A stretch of DNA of 64,000 nt from DASUNP01 sp963728545 (GTDB lineage Bacteria; Acidobacteriota; Blastocatellia; UBA7656): positions 3,472,001-3,536,000 of the forward strand of contig CAVSKO010000002.1 of assembly GCA_963728545.1 (NCBI GenBank). Direction: 5' to 3'. How positions within the stretch are numbered: the stretch's first letter is position 1; each line of letters begins with the position of its first letter. Shown one piece after another: positions 25,784 through 35,318 of this stretch. Below the pieces are notes generated by a model, which was not told where the DNA came from, did no database searches, and saw only the letters and a list, made by a program, of their open reading frames with translations. The position numbers and the translations under genes are program-made.

Positions 25784-27397
25784 ATGAAAACAAGCCCCTC
25801 ACAGGCGGTTGTTCGTATCCTCACGCCTGCAATAATAGTCAGTATCTTGGCTCTCTCAAATTCCATTCCAGCAAGCCCAATTGCAAAGGCACAAACGAAC
25901 GAGCAACGCGGGTTAACCGTTTCGCAAGGAGCAATAAATGCATGGCCGCGCAAAGCAAAGCGGTTTGCTCTGATTATAGGAGTCGATGAGTATCAAGACT
26001 CGCAAATCAACAAACTGGAGGGCGCTTCAAACGACGCTAAAATGCTTGCAGATGCACTGATTCAGTATGGCGGTTTCCCTTCCGACCAAGTAATTGTTTT
26101 CACTTCGGATCAGCCGTCTGAGCGTCGGCCTACTAGAGGCAACATATTACGTCGCCTGTCAAATCTGCGTTCTATAGTTCCCCAAGACGGGCTGCTACTG
26201 TTTTCGTTTGCTGGACACGGTATTGAGCGGAACGGACGCGCCTACCTGTTGCCTAGCGACGCCCAAGTTAGCGGAGACATTGCATTGCTCGAAGAGACAG
26301 CAATCAATGCCGAGGTCATAAGAGACTGGGTTCGGCAAACAGGTATAGGGCAAGTGGTTCTTATCCTAGATGCTTGCCGGAATAACCCTACGGCAGGGCG
26401 GGGCAATGCCAGCCTTACATTAACTGAGGCATATGCACGTGGATTTAATTTCGATGTTAGAAATCGAGACGTTAATGCCTTTGTTACGTTGTATGCAACG
26501 GCAGTTGGGCAGGTAGCTTATGAATTCAAGGAAAGAAAACAAGGCTACTTCACGTGGGCATTAGTAGAAGGTCTAAAAGGCAAAGCAGCAAATGAACAAG
26601 GAGAAGTCACGCTCGCTGGCCTTGTAAATTATTTGCAAGATACTGTACCAAAGCGCGTGCAACTTGACCTTGGTGGAGAAAAGAAACAGAAACCATTCGC
26701 AGTAGTTGAAGGCTATAAAGCAGACGATTTGGTTATTTCGGTCGTGATTGGAATCCCTTCAACAACAATGAATACAGGTAAAGTATCGGAGTCGGTTGAT
26801 CCAGCAACAATCGAACTCAGCTTCTGGGATACAATTAAGAACAGTAATAACCCTGAAGACTTCAAAGCGTACTTACAGCAGTATCCTAACGGAAAATTTG
26901 TTGCCTTAGCAAAGATACGAGCTAGCACGTCTCAATCTATTGTAAGCTCTTCCCAACCACCTGCGCCCAAACCCGATCTGCCGACGATAGAGGCAAAGGA
27001 ATACACTCTACAACTTAGATCGTGCAAGATATCAGGTGGGAGTATTACCTGTCAGTTCACAATTACAAATAACTCCGCAGAAGACAGGAGATTCATGCTT
27101 TATGTTGGTTGCGGTAATGGGAGCGCCAGATTGTTTGATAATCTCGGAAACGAATACACATCTTACGAAGGGCAGCTTGGTACTGCAACAGGTATTGCTA
27201 TACTTGGATATAGTTGTGCTGCTGAGTTAACACTTGTGCCACGAGTACCAACAAAGGGCTGGCTTAAGTTCAACAATGTAAGTCGTGAAGCGAATACAAT
27301 AACATTATTAAGATTAGCGTGTATGCACGCTACACGCTCCAACCCTTTTGGCGAAGAGTTCACGATCGATCTTAGGGATATTCCAATAGGGAAATGA
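25784..27397 (+). CDS. Secreted caspase-like (C14) protease, 537 aa
   Basis: AAAGGAG precedes ATG 25784. A signal peptide covers about residues 1-38 (ILTPAIIVSILALSNSIPAS). The caspase domain mirrors the one at 17680: FALIIGVDEY, His145 in FAGHGIERNG, Cys198 in ILDACRNNP. The C-terminal 150 residues differ: a beta-rich domain (LQLRSCKISGGSITCQFTIT, FMLYVGCGNGSARLFDNLG) with several Cys, like an extracellular binding domain. The shared N-terminal part and different C-terminal domains suggest a common protease with swapped recognition modules. Confidence 0.9.
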   Translation: MKTSPSQAVVRILTPAIIVSILALSNSIPASPIAKAQTNEQRGLTVSQGAINAWPRKAKRFALIIGVDEYQDSQINKLEGASNDAKMLADALIQYGGFPSDQVIVFTSDQPSERRPTRGNILRRLSNLRSIVPQDGLLLFSFAGHGIERNGRAYLLPSDAQVSGDIALLEETAINAEVIRDWVRQTGIGQVVLILDACRNNPTAGRGNASLTLTEAYARGFNFDVRNRDVNAFVTLYATAVGQVAYEFKERKQGYFTWALVEGLKGKAANEQGEVTLAGLVNYLQDTVPKRVQLDLGGEKKQKPFAVVEGYKADDLVISVVIGIPSTTMNTGKVSESVDPATIELSFWDTIKNSNNPEDFKAYLQQYPNGKFVALAKIRASTSQSIVSSSQPPAPKPDLPTIEAKEYTLQLRSCKISGGSITCQFTITNNSAEDRRFMLYVGCGNGSARLFDNLGNEYTSYEGQLGTATGIAILGYSCAAELTLVPRVPTKGWLKFNNVSREANTITLLRLACMHATRSNPFGEEFTIDLRDIPIGK

Positions 27398-27418
27398 ATT
27401 GTTAGCACCTAAAACGGG

Positions 27419-27510
27419 GTCTAACAAACGCATGCAGCGGAGGCCGCGAAGCCAGTCTCGCATCAATCTATCAGTGCCGCTCGCGGCCCCGCTGATGCGG
27501 ATCGTTAGGT
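27419..27510 (+). repeat. attC site
   Basis: R'' GTCTAAC 27419-27425, R' GTTAGGT 27504-27510. Confidence 0.92.
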
Positions 27511-27514
27511 GTCT

Positions 27515-27520
27515 TATAGT
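27515..27520 (+). promoter_or_regulatory. -10 element giving a leaderless start
   Basis: TATAGT ends 6 bp before ATG 27527, so transcription would begin at or next to the start codon. No good -35 lies in the attC upstream. Confidence 0.4.
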
Positions 27521-27526
27521 CCGGCG

Positions 27527-28399
27527 ATGAAAATTATCCTAAGCAGGAAAGGGTTTGATTCAACCTTTGGCGGGGTGGCGAGTCCTATTCTTCCTTCTGG
27601 TGAGTTGTGTTCCCTTCCCATACCAGAATATAAATCCCAAGACCATAACCGACCCCGACGATATGAAGAAATTATGCTAGGAAACGAAACTCTAGGAAAA
27701 ATCGTCAGCGATTTAACGAGGAATAGAATTAAATCCTATGACGTGGCCCATCTTGATCCAGACTTGAGTTTTGAGAGCATCCCGAGACCACTCCACTGGA
27801 AACCGCTATTCGGTCAGGCAGGGGCAGCAGAAAAACATCTGCGAAATCAGGGAGTGAAGCAAGGCGATGTCTTTCTGTTCTTCGGCTGGTTTAGACAAGT
27901 TGAAGAAAGAGAAGGAGTATACCAATATGTGCAAGGTGCGCCCGACCTGCATGTAGTATTTGGTTGGCTACAAATTGAGCGGCGCATTGGTGTAGAAGTC
28001 TTGTCAGAAATACCAGAGTGGGCGTCAGATCATCCGCATTACAAAGAGAAACCGTACAGTTCCGTAGAATCAATATACCTGTCCAAAGATTATCTTGAAC
28101 TACCAAATCTATCCATCAAGAAGAGAGGCGCAGGGGTGTTCAAGCAGTTTCACCCTGCTTTATGCTTATCATGTTCTCAAAGGTCAAGAAGTATATGGAG
28201 GTTGCCTAGATGGTTTTACCCCGACGACACAAAACATCCCCTGAGCTATCATTCACGAAAAAGTCGCTGGACACTAGAGAAAGAGCATGTCATTTTGCAG
28301 AGCGTTGGACGAGGTCAAGAGTTTGTGTTGGATTGCGAACAATATCCAGATTCGATCAGTTGGCTGAGTGATTTGCTCTCGGCCGAGGACGACACCTAA
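27527..28399 (+). CDS. Nmad3-like (nucleotide modification associated domain 3) protein
   Basis: The N-terminus KIILSRKGFDSTFGGVASPI and the following PSGELCSLPIPE match the pattern of Nmad3 proteins, a family predicted from genome context to act with modified DNA bases. Other conserved stretches are DVFLFFGWFR, HVVFGWLQI and NDxxHP-like YSSVESIYLSKDYL. It is soluble and 290 residues long. There is no ribosome-binding site; the message is probably leaderless. The stop codon TAA (28397-28399) lies inside the attC R'' box. Confidence 0.7.
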   Translation: MKIILSRKGFDSTFGGVASPILPSGELCSLPIPEYKSQDHNRPRRYEEIMLGNETLGKIVSDLTRNRIKSYDVAHLDPDLSFESIPRPLHWKPLFGQAGAAEKHLRNQGVKQGDVFLFFGWFRQVEEREGVYQYVQGAPDLHVVFGWLQIERRIGVEVLSEIPEWASDHPHYKEKPYSSVESIYLSKDYLELPNLSIKKRGAGVFKQFHPALCLSCSQRSRSIWRLPRWFYPDDTKHPLSYHSRKSRWTLEKEHVILQSVGRGQEFVLDCEQYPDSISWLSDLLSAEDDT

Positions 28400-28486
28400 C
28401 AAACGGTTGGACCGGAGCGCGGGCAATAAGTCTCGTAAGGTTGCTTGAGTGCCGTCGCCCGCGCCCGGTCAACCGCGCCGTTAGAC
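28394..28486 (+). repeat. attC site
   Basis: R'' ACCTAAC 28394-28400 complements the cassette's own start TTAGGT (27505); R' GTTAGAC 28480-28486. Confidence 0.92.
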
Positions 28487-28532
28487 GTTGTCAGTCCCCG
28501 CCCCTACTGGCAGAATAAGCCCGGAGGCAATC

Positions 28533-28937
28533 ATGGAAGATATTGATGAACAAGGGGAGAGAGTCAAAACAATACTCGGCACAAAGAACCTCGATGTAAA
28601 CAAATCCAATCTGAAGATTTATCTCAATCACTTAAAACAGCAGGTCGAATTTCCATGCGAGCTTACTGGGATTGAAGATTTCGACTGGGAAGAATTCTAT
28701 GTGATTGGGCCAGGCAGCAAGAAGGAGTATGAAGAACTGAAGAAGACGCGCCCTTCTTACACAGATAAATTCAACCTCATCAGTTTGGTAGAAAAGATCG
28801 GCAATGAAAACGATGGCATACTTGTTGAAGTAGAGCGAGTAAAAGACAAGAAGAGATTTACGCTTCCACTATCTGGATTGGAGGCAACAAAGAAGAAAAC
28901 GAAGAACCATCAATTGATAGATGATTATGCAGTATAG
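28533..28937 (+). CDS. CcbP-like calcium-binding protein, C-terminus cut by a nonsense codon
   Basis: GGAGG precedes ATG 28533. The sequence (FPCELTGIEDFDWEEFYVIG, GSKKEYEELKKTRPSYTD, FTLPLSGLEATKKK) matches my recollection of the CcbP family of small acidic calcium-binding proteins. The family ends DDY-x-VWFVNY. Here the codons read D-D-Y-A-V-TAG-F-V-N-Y-Q-TGA, so TGG has become TAG at 28935-28937 and only the last six residues are lost. The protein may still work. The full ancestral frame ends at 28955. Confidence 0.75.
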   Translation: MEDIDEQGERVKTILGTKNLDVNKSNLKIYLNHLKQQVEFPCELTGIEDFDWEEFYVIGPGSKKEYEELKKTRPSYTDKFNLISLVEKIGNENDGILVEVERVKDKKRFTLPLSGLEATKKKTKNHQLIDDYAV

Positions 28938-29001
28938 TTTGTGAACTACCAATGAAAGCAGTGTTGAAGAAACAGTTTCTAATTACGTCCCGTGAGGCAA
29001 C

Positions 29002-29094
29002 GTCTAACAACGTGTTGGACCGGAGCGCGGGCAGCGAGTTTCAAAACGTTGCACCAGTGCTGTCGCCCGCGCCCGGTCAACACGAGCGTTATAC
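29002..29094 (+). repeat. attC site
   Basis: R'' GTCTAAC 29002-29008, R' GTTATAC 29088-29094. Confidence 0.92.
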
Positions 29095-29329
29095 CTGCTT
29101 AGCGAAGAGTGTGGGTATACAGGCCGCTGCGCCAAGTCGCGCTCGCACAGCAAAGACTACGCTCAGACGACTACTCAGGCATTCATCAAGTACGCGAGCG
29201 CGACAGTGGCCTGCGGCCACGGCGCAGCTAACTAGCTGAACAGGTATAACAACCGCATGCAACGGAGGCCGCGAAACGAGTTTCGCATGTTAGAATCAGC
29301 ACGGCTCGCGGCCCCGCTAATGCGGAGCG
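29089..29329 (+). other. ORF-less structured cassette, family B
   Basis: P5 is GTGGCC-TGC-GGCCAC, a compensated change from the other family B stem. attC 29244-29335 with R'' GTATAAC. Confidence 0.85.
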
Positions 29330-29575
29330 TTATACCTGCCTAGCGAAATGTGCTGATGGACTGGCCGCTGCGCAAAGTCGCGCTCGCGCCACATCATAGC
29401 CAACTGCTAGTTGAGGCCACGCCTGCAACAATCACGGCGCGAGCGCGACAGTGCCCTGTCGGGCACGGCGCAGCAGTGTTGCAGAGCAGGCATAACAACC
29501 GCATGCAACGGAGGCCGCGAAGCAAGCGCCGTATGATAAAATCAGCGCGGCTCGCGGCCCCGCTAATGCGGAGCG
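29330..29575 (+). other. ORF-less structured cassette, family A
   Basis: TTATACC start, CATCATAGCCAAC insert, P5 GTGCCC-TGTC-GGGCAC. The 3' linker CAGTGTTGCAGAGCAGG is shared in part with family B cassette 55403. attC 29490-29581. Confidence 0.85.
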
Positions 29576-29819
29576 TTATGCCTCCTCAGCGAAATGTGCT
29601 GATGGACCCGTCGCTGCGCCAAGTCGCGCTCGCGCCACAGAAGGACAGATGCAAGCCAAGGCGAGGGGAGAATAAGCACGGCGCGAGCGCGACAGAGCCC
29701 TGACAGGCACGGCGCAGCTATCTAGCAGGGCAGGCATAACAACCGCATGCAACGGAGGCCGCGTGCGCGAGTATCGCATCAATGGCGAGTGCCGTTCGCG
29801 GCCCCGATAATGCGGAGCG
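29576..29819 (+). other. ORF-less structured cassette, family A
   Basis: Head GGACCCGTC; GAAGGACAGATG insert; attC 29734-29825 has an unusual core GCCGCGTGCGCGAG. Confidence 0.85.
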
Positions 29820-29928
29820 TTAGACCGCCTGATGGTGCGGAATATAAATGGACTTATAGATAATCTGTAAACATTCGTAAGCGATTTCTGTTACAGTAAC
29901 GGGTCTATAACTAGGAGGAGATCAATCC

Positions 29929-32289
29929 ATGCAAAACGCAATCTGCTCAGCGAAACGTATCTGGCACATCATAATATCGCTATTCTTTGTCTTACTTGTG
30001 TTATATCCTTTCATAGGATCAATATCTACTGCACAAACCGGCCAGTTAGAATCTAGTGCGAGTGAAGAAATCTCACTTTTACATCTCGCAAATTCATATC
30101 GTGCAAAAGGGGACTATGACAAAGCGGAGACCATATATAAGCGCGCCCTCTTACTTCGTGAAAGTAGACTTGGCCCAGACCATCCAGATATTGCGTCACC
30201 TCTAAATTCGTTGGCATTGCTGTATTATTCAAAAGAAGATTACGCTAATGCAGAGTTATTGTATTCAAGGGTTCTAACTATTCTTAAAAAGAATCTTAAT
30301 CCAGACAACTCTGAGATAGCACAATCCCTCAACAATCTCGCAGCCATTTACTACATCAAGGAGTATTACGATAAAGCGGAAGGGCTTCTTCAAGAGTCTC
30401 TGAGAATAAGAGAAAAGTTAGCTCTTCCAGACAAAGATAAGGCAATACCAAGGCGCAATATAAAAAACCTCGCAATACCGCTTAACAATCTTGCGTTGCT
30501 TTACCTTACTAAAGGTGATACGACACAAGCTATAGCATTTCAAAGTCGCGCCAATGAAATAGTAGATCGATTCTTATTCCGGGAGTCTAGCCATGCCTCC
30601 GAGAATGAAAAAATATCTGTCCTCAATCGCTTATCAGCAGAAACAGATAGAACCATCTCTATGAATGTTCAATCATCTCCGGATAATCTGGATTCTCGGC
30701 GTCTGGCACTTCTCACGATACTCCGACGCAAAGGATACGCGCTCGATGATACAACCTATGATGTTAATGACTTGCGGGTTCGGATTGATTCTGCGCACGA
30801 TCTCCTAAATCAATTGGCGTATGTTCGGTCGCGAATCGCAATGATTATATTTGGTAGACCAAGCACAACGAACCCCACGCAGCGTCAAACTGGTTTAGAG
30901 ACCCTAGAAGAAAGGGCTGAAGACATCGAAAAAGAAATAAGTGAACGAGCCGTATATGGTCCCCCAATAGTTACCCTTAAGGCCATTCTGGGTGAAATCC
31001 CATCTGACACAATGCTTATTGAATTTGCTCTTTACCATCCATTTAATGCGAGGTCAACGAAGCAATCTAGTTCTTTTGGCGAACCGCGTTATGTTGCCTA
31101 TGTAATTGCCAAGCAAGGTGATCCTAAAATGGTTGATTTAGGCGAAGCCAAGTATATTGATATTGCAGTGACTGCATTTCGTAAAGCGATACGGGATCCA
31201 AATCGGTCTGATGTTGTGCATTTGGCTCGTACGCTCGACGAAAAAATAATGCAGCCGATCAGGAAACTGCTAGGGAGAATACATAATATATTGCTGTCCC
31301 CAGATGGATTACTAAATCTAATTCCCTTCGGCGCTCTGCTAGATGAGCAGAGTCAGTTTCTAGTTAAGCGTTACTCTTTCACATATCTGTCCAGCGGGCG
31401 TGAACTTCTGCGACTACGCGGACTTCTATCATTACGGAAGCGCGAAAAGATTAAAGAGAACAGGGCGGAAGCGGTTATTGTTGCTAATCCAAATTTCGGT
31501 GATCTAATGTCCAAAGGATCAAATCGAGATTTGAAGCATCAAACGAGCGAGGAGTCAACAAGCGCTATTGACTTGGCTGATTTTTCGTACATTGATTTTA
31601 CCCCTCTACCAGGAACAGAAGAAGAAGCGCTAAGATTAAAAGAGATTCTACCTAATGCGATTGTTCTAATGGATGAACAGGCCACAGAGTCTGCTGTCAA
31701 ACAGGTCGATGGACCTAAGATACTTCATATTGCAACTCATGGGTTCTTCTTTGAAGATGCACAAGCAAGTTCTATAAACGATGAAAGAGGTTTGCGCATA
31801 AGTACTGAAGCATCTTCCGCAATGAAGGAGCGAAAAAGAAGCCCGTTATTGCGCTCGGGGCTAATACTCGCAGGCGCGAACCTGCGAAAGAGTGGTAGTG
31901 AGGATGGAGTTCTATCTGCGTTGGAAGTAGCATCGCTTAATCTGTTGGGCACGAAGCTTGTAGTTTTATCCGCCTGTGATACAGGGATTGGTGAGGTTAA
32001 AAATGCAGAGGGCGTATACGGTCTGCGCAGGGCATTGGCAATAGCAGGATCAGAAAGCCAAGTGATTAGCCTATGGCAGGTAAACGATCTAGCGACTCGT
32101 GACCTCATGGTTGATTATTATAAAGGCCTACAAGCTGGGCAAGGGCGAACTGAAGCACTCAGACAGGCTCAACTTGTGATGCTCCAGAATAAAGCTCGGA
32201 GTCATCCCTATTATTGGGCCTGCTTCATTAATTCCGGTGAGTGGGCAAATTTGGATAGTAAACGATCTGTATCCAGAAGTATGCCCTGA
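29929..32289 (+). CDS. Secreted TPR-CHAT protease, 786 aa
   Basis: AGGAGGAG precedes the ATG. A signal anchor covers residues 10-35 (WHIIISLFFVLLVLYPFIGS). Residues 45-200 hold TPR repeats of the kinesin-light-chain type (YDKAETIYKRALLLRESRLG, DHPDIASPLNSLALLYYSKE). Residues 330-780 are a CHAT (caspase HetF associated with TPRs) protease with His604 in HIATHGFFFED and Cys683 in LSACDTGIGE, ending in the usual LWQVND and ALRQAQ stretches. CHAT proteases act in caspase-like proteolysis; the substrate is unknown. Length is normal. TATAAC at 29906-29911 may be its -10. Confidence 0.92.
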   Translation: MQNAICSAKRIWHIIISLFFVLLVLYPFIGSISTAQTGQLESSASEEISLLHLANSYRAKGDYDKAETIYKRALLLRESRLGPDHPDIASPLNSLALLYYSKEDYANAELLYSRVLTILKKNLNPDNSEIAQSLNNLAAIYYIKEYYDKAEGLLQESLRIREKLALPDKDKAIPRRNIKNLAIPLNNLALLYLTKGDTTQAIAFQSRANEIVDRFLFRESSHASENEKISVLNRLSAETDRTISMNVQSSPDNLDSRRLALLTILRRKGYALDDTTYDVNDLRVRIDSAHDLLNQLAYVRSRIAMIIFGRPSTTNPTQRQTGLETLEERAEDIEKEISERAVYGPPIVTLKAILGEIPSDTMLIEFALYHPFNARSTKQSSSFGEPRYVAYVIAKQGDPKMVDLGEAKYIDIAVTAFRKAIRDPNRSDVVHLARTLDEKIMQPIRKLLGRIHNILLSPDGLLNLIPFGALLDEQSQFLVKRYSFTYLSSGRELLRLRGLLSLRKREKIKENRAEAVIVANPNFGDLMSKGSNRDLKHQTSEESTSAIDLADFSYIDFTPLPGTEEEALRLKEILPNAIVLMDEQATESAVKQVDGPKILHIATHGFFFEDAQASSINDERGLRISTEASSAMKERKRSPLLRSGLILAGANLRKSGSEDGVLSALEVASLNLLGTKLVVLSACDTGIGEVKNAEGVYGLRRALAIAGSESQVISLWQVNDLATRDLMVDYYKGLQAGQGRTEALRQAQLVMLQNKARSHPYYWACFINSGEWANLDSKRSVSRSMP

Positions 32290-32314
32290 GTTATCCTGCC
32301 GTTGTAAAGAGGCG

Positions 32315-32406
32315 GTCTAACAAACGCATGCAGCGGAGGCCGCGAAGCGAGTTTCGCATCAATCTATAAGTGCGGCTCGCGGCCCCGCTGATGCGCAGCG
32401 TTAGGC
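32315..32406 (+). repeat. attC site
   Basis: R'' GTCTAAC 32315-32321, R' GTTAGGC 32400-32406. Confidence 0.92.
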
Positions 32407-32447
32407 TTCTCTAGGTGGCTCTGATAAACTGGAGAAAGAGGTGAATC

Positions 32448-32855
32448 ATGAGGTATGTCATAACTTTTTGTTTTTACCTGGCATTGGCGGGCGTTGTATT
32501 ACCACATATCAGTCAAACCGAGCCGATGCTATACAATTACAAAATTAACGGAAGAGTTGTCTTCAACAAGTATCAAACTAAGAAAGGTGCTACGGTTTAC
32601 ATCTTATCCAACCGGCCCATCAACGGGAGAATACCTTTTACTCACGCTGACGAGGATGGCAAGTTCTCAATAGAGTTTAGGGATGTGCCGGGTGAGTACA
32701 CAGTGTATGCCCACGAGGGTGAAACAGGAGGAATGTTACCCCTAGCAACCACGCCTGAAGAAGCAAAGAAGATGCAAATCAAACAGGGCAATAGTAAACC
32801 AATACGATTCGACAAAGAGGATAGTGAGCAGAGAGTGACAATCAAGTTGAAATAA
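32448..32855 (+). CDS. Exported carboxypeptidase-regulatory-like domain protein, 135 aa
   Basis: Signal peptide at residues 1-24 (VITFCFYLALAGVVLPHISQ). The mature part is one beta-sandwich of the carboxypeptidase-regulatory/CNA-B type: KINGRVVFNKYQTKKGATVY, DEDGKFSIEFRDVPGEYTVY. Such domains are structural or binding modules in secreted proteins; no catalytic part is present. Sole gene of cassette 32401-32987. Confidence 0.75.
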   Translation: MRYVITFCFYLALAGVVLPHISQTEPMLYNYKINGRVVFNKYQTKKGATVYILSNRPINGRIPFTHADEDGKFSIEFRDVPGEYTVYAHEGETGGMLPLATTPEEAKKMQIKQGNSKPIRFDKEDSEQRVTIKLK

Positions 32856-32901
32856 GCGTAGAAAGGGTCAAGTGATAAATGTAAGAGCGCGTCCGGTCGA
32901 A

Positions 32902-32993
32902 GCCTAACAAGCGCATGCAACGGAGGCCGCGAAGCGAGCCTCGCATCAATCTATCAGTGCGGCTCGCGGCCCCGCTAATGCTTGACGTTAGGT
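32902..32993 (+). repeat. attC site
   Basis: R'' GCCTAAC 32902-32908, R' GTTAGGT 32987-32993. Confidence 0.92.
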
Positions 32994-33058
32994 TGCCAAA
33001 TTGCTGTGTCAGCTTTATCCTCTGGGTGTGAACGAAATACTTTGAAGAGGATTGCTTT

Positions 33059-33625
33059 ATGTCATCTTTGCCTCAACACTATCTGACTCCTGAAGAGTAC
33101 CTTGCTATTGAACGTAACGCTGAATGCAAAAGTGAGTACATAGATGGAGTAATGTACTCTATGGCAGGCGGCAGCGAACGTCATAACATCATTGTCGCCA
33201 ACCTAATCATATCAATCGGGTTACAACTCAGAGGCCGCCCGTGCAGAATTTATCCAAGCGATTTGAAAGTCAGAGTGCCAAATTCTTCGAAGTTCTTTTA
33301 TCCAGACGTGTCTGTTGTATGCGGTGAAACTAGATTCGCAGATAACCACAAAGATGTAATCCTGAATCCTGTGCTCATAGCCGAGGTGCTATCAGATTCA
33401 ACAGCAGGCTTCGACAGGGGAAAGAAATTCATCTCTTATCAGCAGATAGCTTCACTAAAAGAGTTTATTTTCGTTGCACAAGACGAGATACTTTTAGAAA
33501 AGTATACAAGACAAAGTGATGACAGTTGGGTATATACAAAAATAACCGACAAAGAAGGAGTCCTTTCATTACAATCAATCGAGTGTAAAGCGACCATAAT
33601 TGACATCTACGACAAGGCAACCTAA
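33059..33625 (+). CDS. Uma2-family nuclease-fold protein (copy 1 of 2)
   Basis: A 188-residue Uma2 protein: LTPEEYLAIERNAECKSEYI at the N-terminus, Asp in FYPDVSVVCGE, Glu in LIAEVLSDSTAGFDRGKKF, and YQQIASLKEFIFVAQDE, the canonical Uma2 C-terminal strand. GAGG precedes ATG 33059. The stop codon lies in the attC R'' box. The entire cassette 32988-33704 recurs at 62848-63564 with no difference seen. Confidence 0.9.
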   Translation: MSSLPQHYLTPEEYLAIERNAECKSEYIDGVMYSMAGGSERHNIIVANLIISIGLQLRGRPCRIYPSDLKVRVPNSSKFFYPDVSVVCGETRFADNHKDVILNPVLIAEVLSDSTAGFDRGKKFISYQQIASLKEFIFVAQDEILLEKYTRQSDDSWVYTKITDKEGVLSLQSIECKATIIDIYDKAT

Positions 33626-33710
33626 CAAGCGCATGCAGCGGAGGCCGCGAAGCGAGTCTCGTATCAATGGCCGGTGCCGTTCGCGGCCCCGCTGATGCGA
33701 GTCGTTATAC
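33620..33710 (+). repeat. attC site
   Basis: R'' ACCTAAC 33620-33626 complements the cassette's own TTAGGT start (32988); R' GTTATAC 33704-33710. Confidence 0.92.
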
Positions 33711-33949
33711 CTGCCTAGCGAAATGTGCTGATGGACTGGCCGCTGCGCAAAGTCGCGCTCGCGCCACAGAAGATCATATGCAAGCTAATGCGAGGTGCAG
33801 AGCCAATACGGCGCGAGCGCGACGGTGCCCTGACGGGCACGGCGCAGCTATCTAGCAGGGCAGGCATAACAACCGCATGCAACGGAGGCCGCGAAGTGAG
33901 GTTCGCATGTTAGAATCAATACCGCTCGCGGCCCCGATAATGCGGAGCG
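33705..33949 (+). other. ORF-less structured cassette, family A
   Basis: TTATACC start, GGACTGGCC head, GAAGATCATATG insert (mix of two insert types), P5 GTGCCC-TGAC-GGGCAC. attC 33864-33955. Confidence 0.85.
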
Positions 33950-34191
33950 TTATACCTGCTTAGCGAAGAGTGTGGGTATACAGGCCGCTGCGCTGAGTCG
34001 CGCTCGCACAGCAAAGGCTACGCTCAGGCGACTACTCCGGCATTCATCAAGCAGGCGAGCGCGACAGTGGCCAAATGGCCACGGCGCAGCTAGAAAGCTG
34101 AACAGGTATAACAACCGCATGCAACGGAGGCCGCGAAACGAGTTTCGCATGTCAGAATCAGCACGGCTCGCGGCCCCGATAATGCGGAGCG
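33950..34191 (+). other. ORF-less structured cassette, family B
   Basis: P5 is GTGGCC-AAAT-GGCCAC, with the loop changed and the stem intact. attC 34106-34197. Confidence 0.85.
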
Positions 34192-34435
34192 TTATGCCTC
34201 CTCAGCGAAACGTGCTGATTATCTGGTCGCTGCGCCGAGTCGCGCTCGCGCCACAGATAGCCAGATGCAGACAAGGACAGACGTGATGCAAACACGGCGC
34301 GAGCGCGACAGTGCCCTTTCGGGCACGGCGCAGCTAGATGGCAGGGCAGGCATAACAACCGCATCCAACGGAGGCCGCGAAGCGCAGTTCGTATGGTTCG
34401 ACGAGTGCGGCTCGCGGCCCCGATAATGCGCAGCG
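34192..34435 (+). other. ORF-less structured cassette, family A
   Basis: Matches 3586-3829: head TTATCTGGTC, GATAGCCAGATG insert, P5 GTGCCC-TTTC-GGGCAC. attC 34350-34441. Confidence 0.85.
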
Positions 34436-34677
34436 TTATACCTGCCTAGCGAAATGTGCTGATGGACTGGCCGCTGCGCCAAGTCGCGCTCGCGCCAGAA
34501 ATAATCAGAGCAAGCCAAGGCGAGGGGAGAATAAGCACGGCGGGAGCGCGACGGAGGCCTGCGGCCACGGCGCAGCTGTCTGGCAGAGCAGGCATAACAA
34601 CCGCATGCAACGGAGGCCGCGAAGCAATTCTCACGTTCATCGATCAGTGCGGCTCGCGGCCCCGATAATGCGCAGCG
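34436..34677 (+). other. ORF-less structured cassette, family A
   Basis: TTATACC start, AATAATCAGAG insert, P4 right arm GGCGGGAGCGCGAC with one changed base, P5 GGCC-TGC-GGCC. attC 34592-34683. Confidence 0.85.
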
Positions 34678-34752
34678 TTAGACGCCTGTGGCGAAACGCG
34701 CTGCAAATTAGAGTCGAAAATGGTATCCTTGACAGCGAGAAGGCGAGGTTAT

Positions 34753-34959
34753 ATGGAAACATCTATAAATCAAGATCAACTGAAAGACATAATTAAGGCT
34801 GCTGTAGCTGAGGTTCTTGAAGAACATCGTGATTTGCTGCACGAGGTGGTTGAAGAGGCCCTTGAAGATGTAGCACTTGTCCGTGCGATTGAAGAAGGTG
34901 AAAGCACAGAGCTAATCGAGCGGGAAGCAGTCATGAATTTCCTAGAAGGTGAAGCGTGA
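34753..34959 (+). CDS. Putative antitoxin of a RelE-like pair, 68 aa
   Basis: GCGAGG precedes ATG 34753. A highly acidic helical protein (VAEVLEEHRDLLHEVVEEAL, VRAIEEGESTELIEREAVMN) that ends in a toxin-binding tail. The stop overlaps the toxin GTG start by four bases (GTGA). No DNA-binding family is assigned. Confidence 0.75.
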   Translation: METSINQDQLKDIIKAAVAEVLEEHRDLLHEVVEEALEDVALVRAIEEGESTELIEREAVMNFLEGEA

Positions 34960-35222
34960 AGACCCTATTCAGAGGCAGCTTTGCCAAAGACCTGCGCGCC
35001 ATCAGGAACAAGGAATTGCTCAATCGAATCAAAGAAACAATTAGTCAGGCCGAGAAGGCTCAAACGTCACAAGACATCACAAACCTCAAGAGGCTGAGGG
35101 GCGGAAGCAATTATTATCGAGTCAGGATAGGGGAATATCGAATCGGATTAATCATTGAGAGTGACACGGCAACCTTTGTGAGATGTTTGAATAGAAAAGA
35201 GATTTACAGATACTTCCCCTAA
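34956..35222 (+). CDS. RelE/ParE-superfamily toxin, 88 aa
   Basis: GTG start overlapping the antitoxin. The RelE fold is visible: basic N-terminal helices (FAKDLRAIRNKELLNRIKET), then the beta-sheet YYRVRIGEYRIGLIIESDTA and RCLNRKEIYRYFP at the end, where RelE-type mRNA interferases place catalytic basic and aromatic residues. It probably cuts ribosome-bound mRNA. Length is typical. Confidence 0.88.
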   Translation: MKTLFRGSFAKDLRAIRNKELLNRIKETISQAEKAQTSQDITNLKRLRGGSNYYRVRIGEYRIGLIIESDTATFVRCLNRKEIYRYFP

Positions 35223-35225
35223 GGC

Positions 35226-35318
35226 GTCTAACAAGCGCGTGCAATGGAGCGCGGGAAGCAAAGCTCGGATGAAATAATCAGTGCCGCTCCCGCGCCCACT
35301 GACGCGCAGCCGTTATGC
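35226..35318 (+). repeat. attC site
   Basis: R'' GTCTAAC 35226-35232, R' GTTATGC 35312-35318. Confidence 0.92.
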
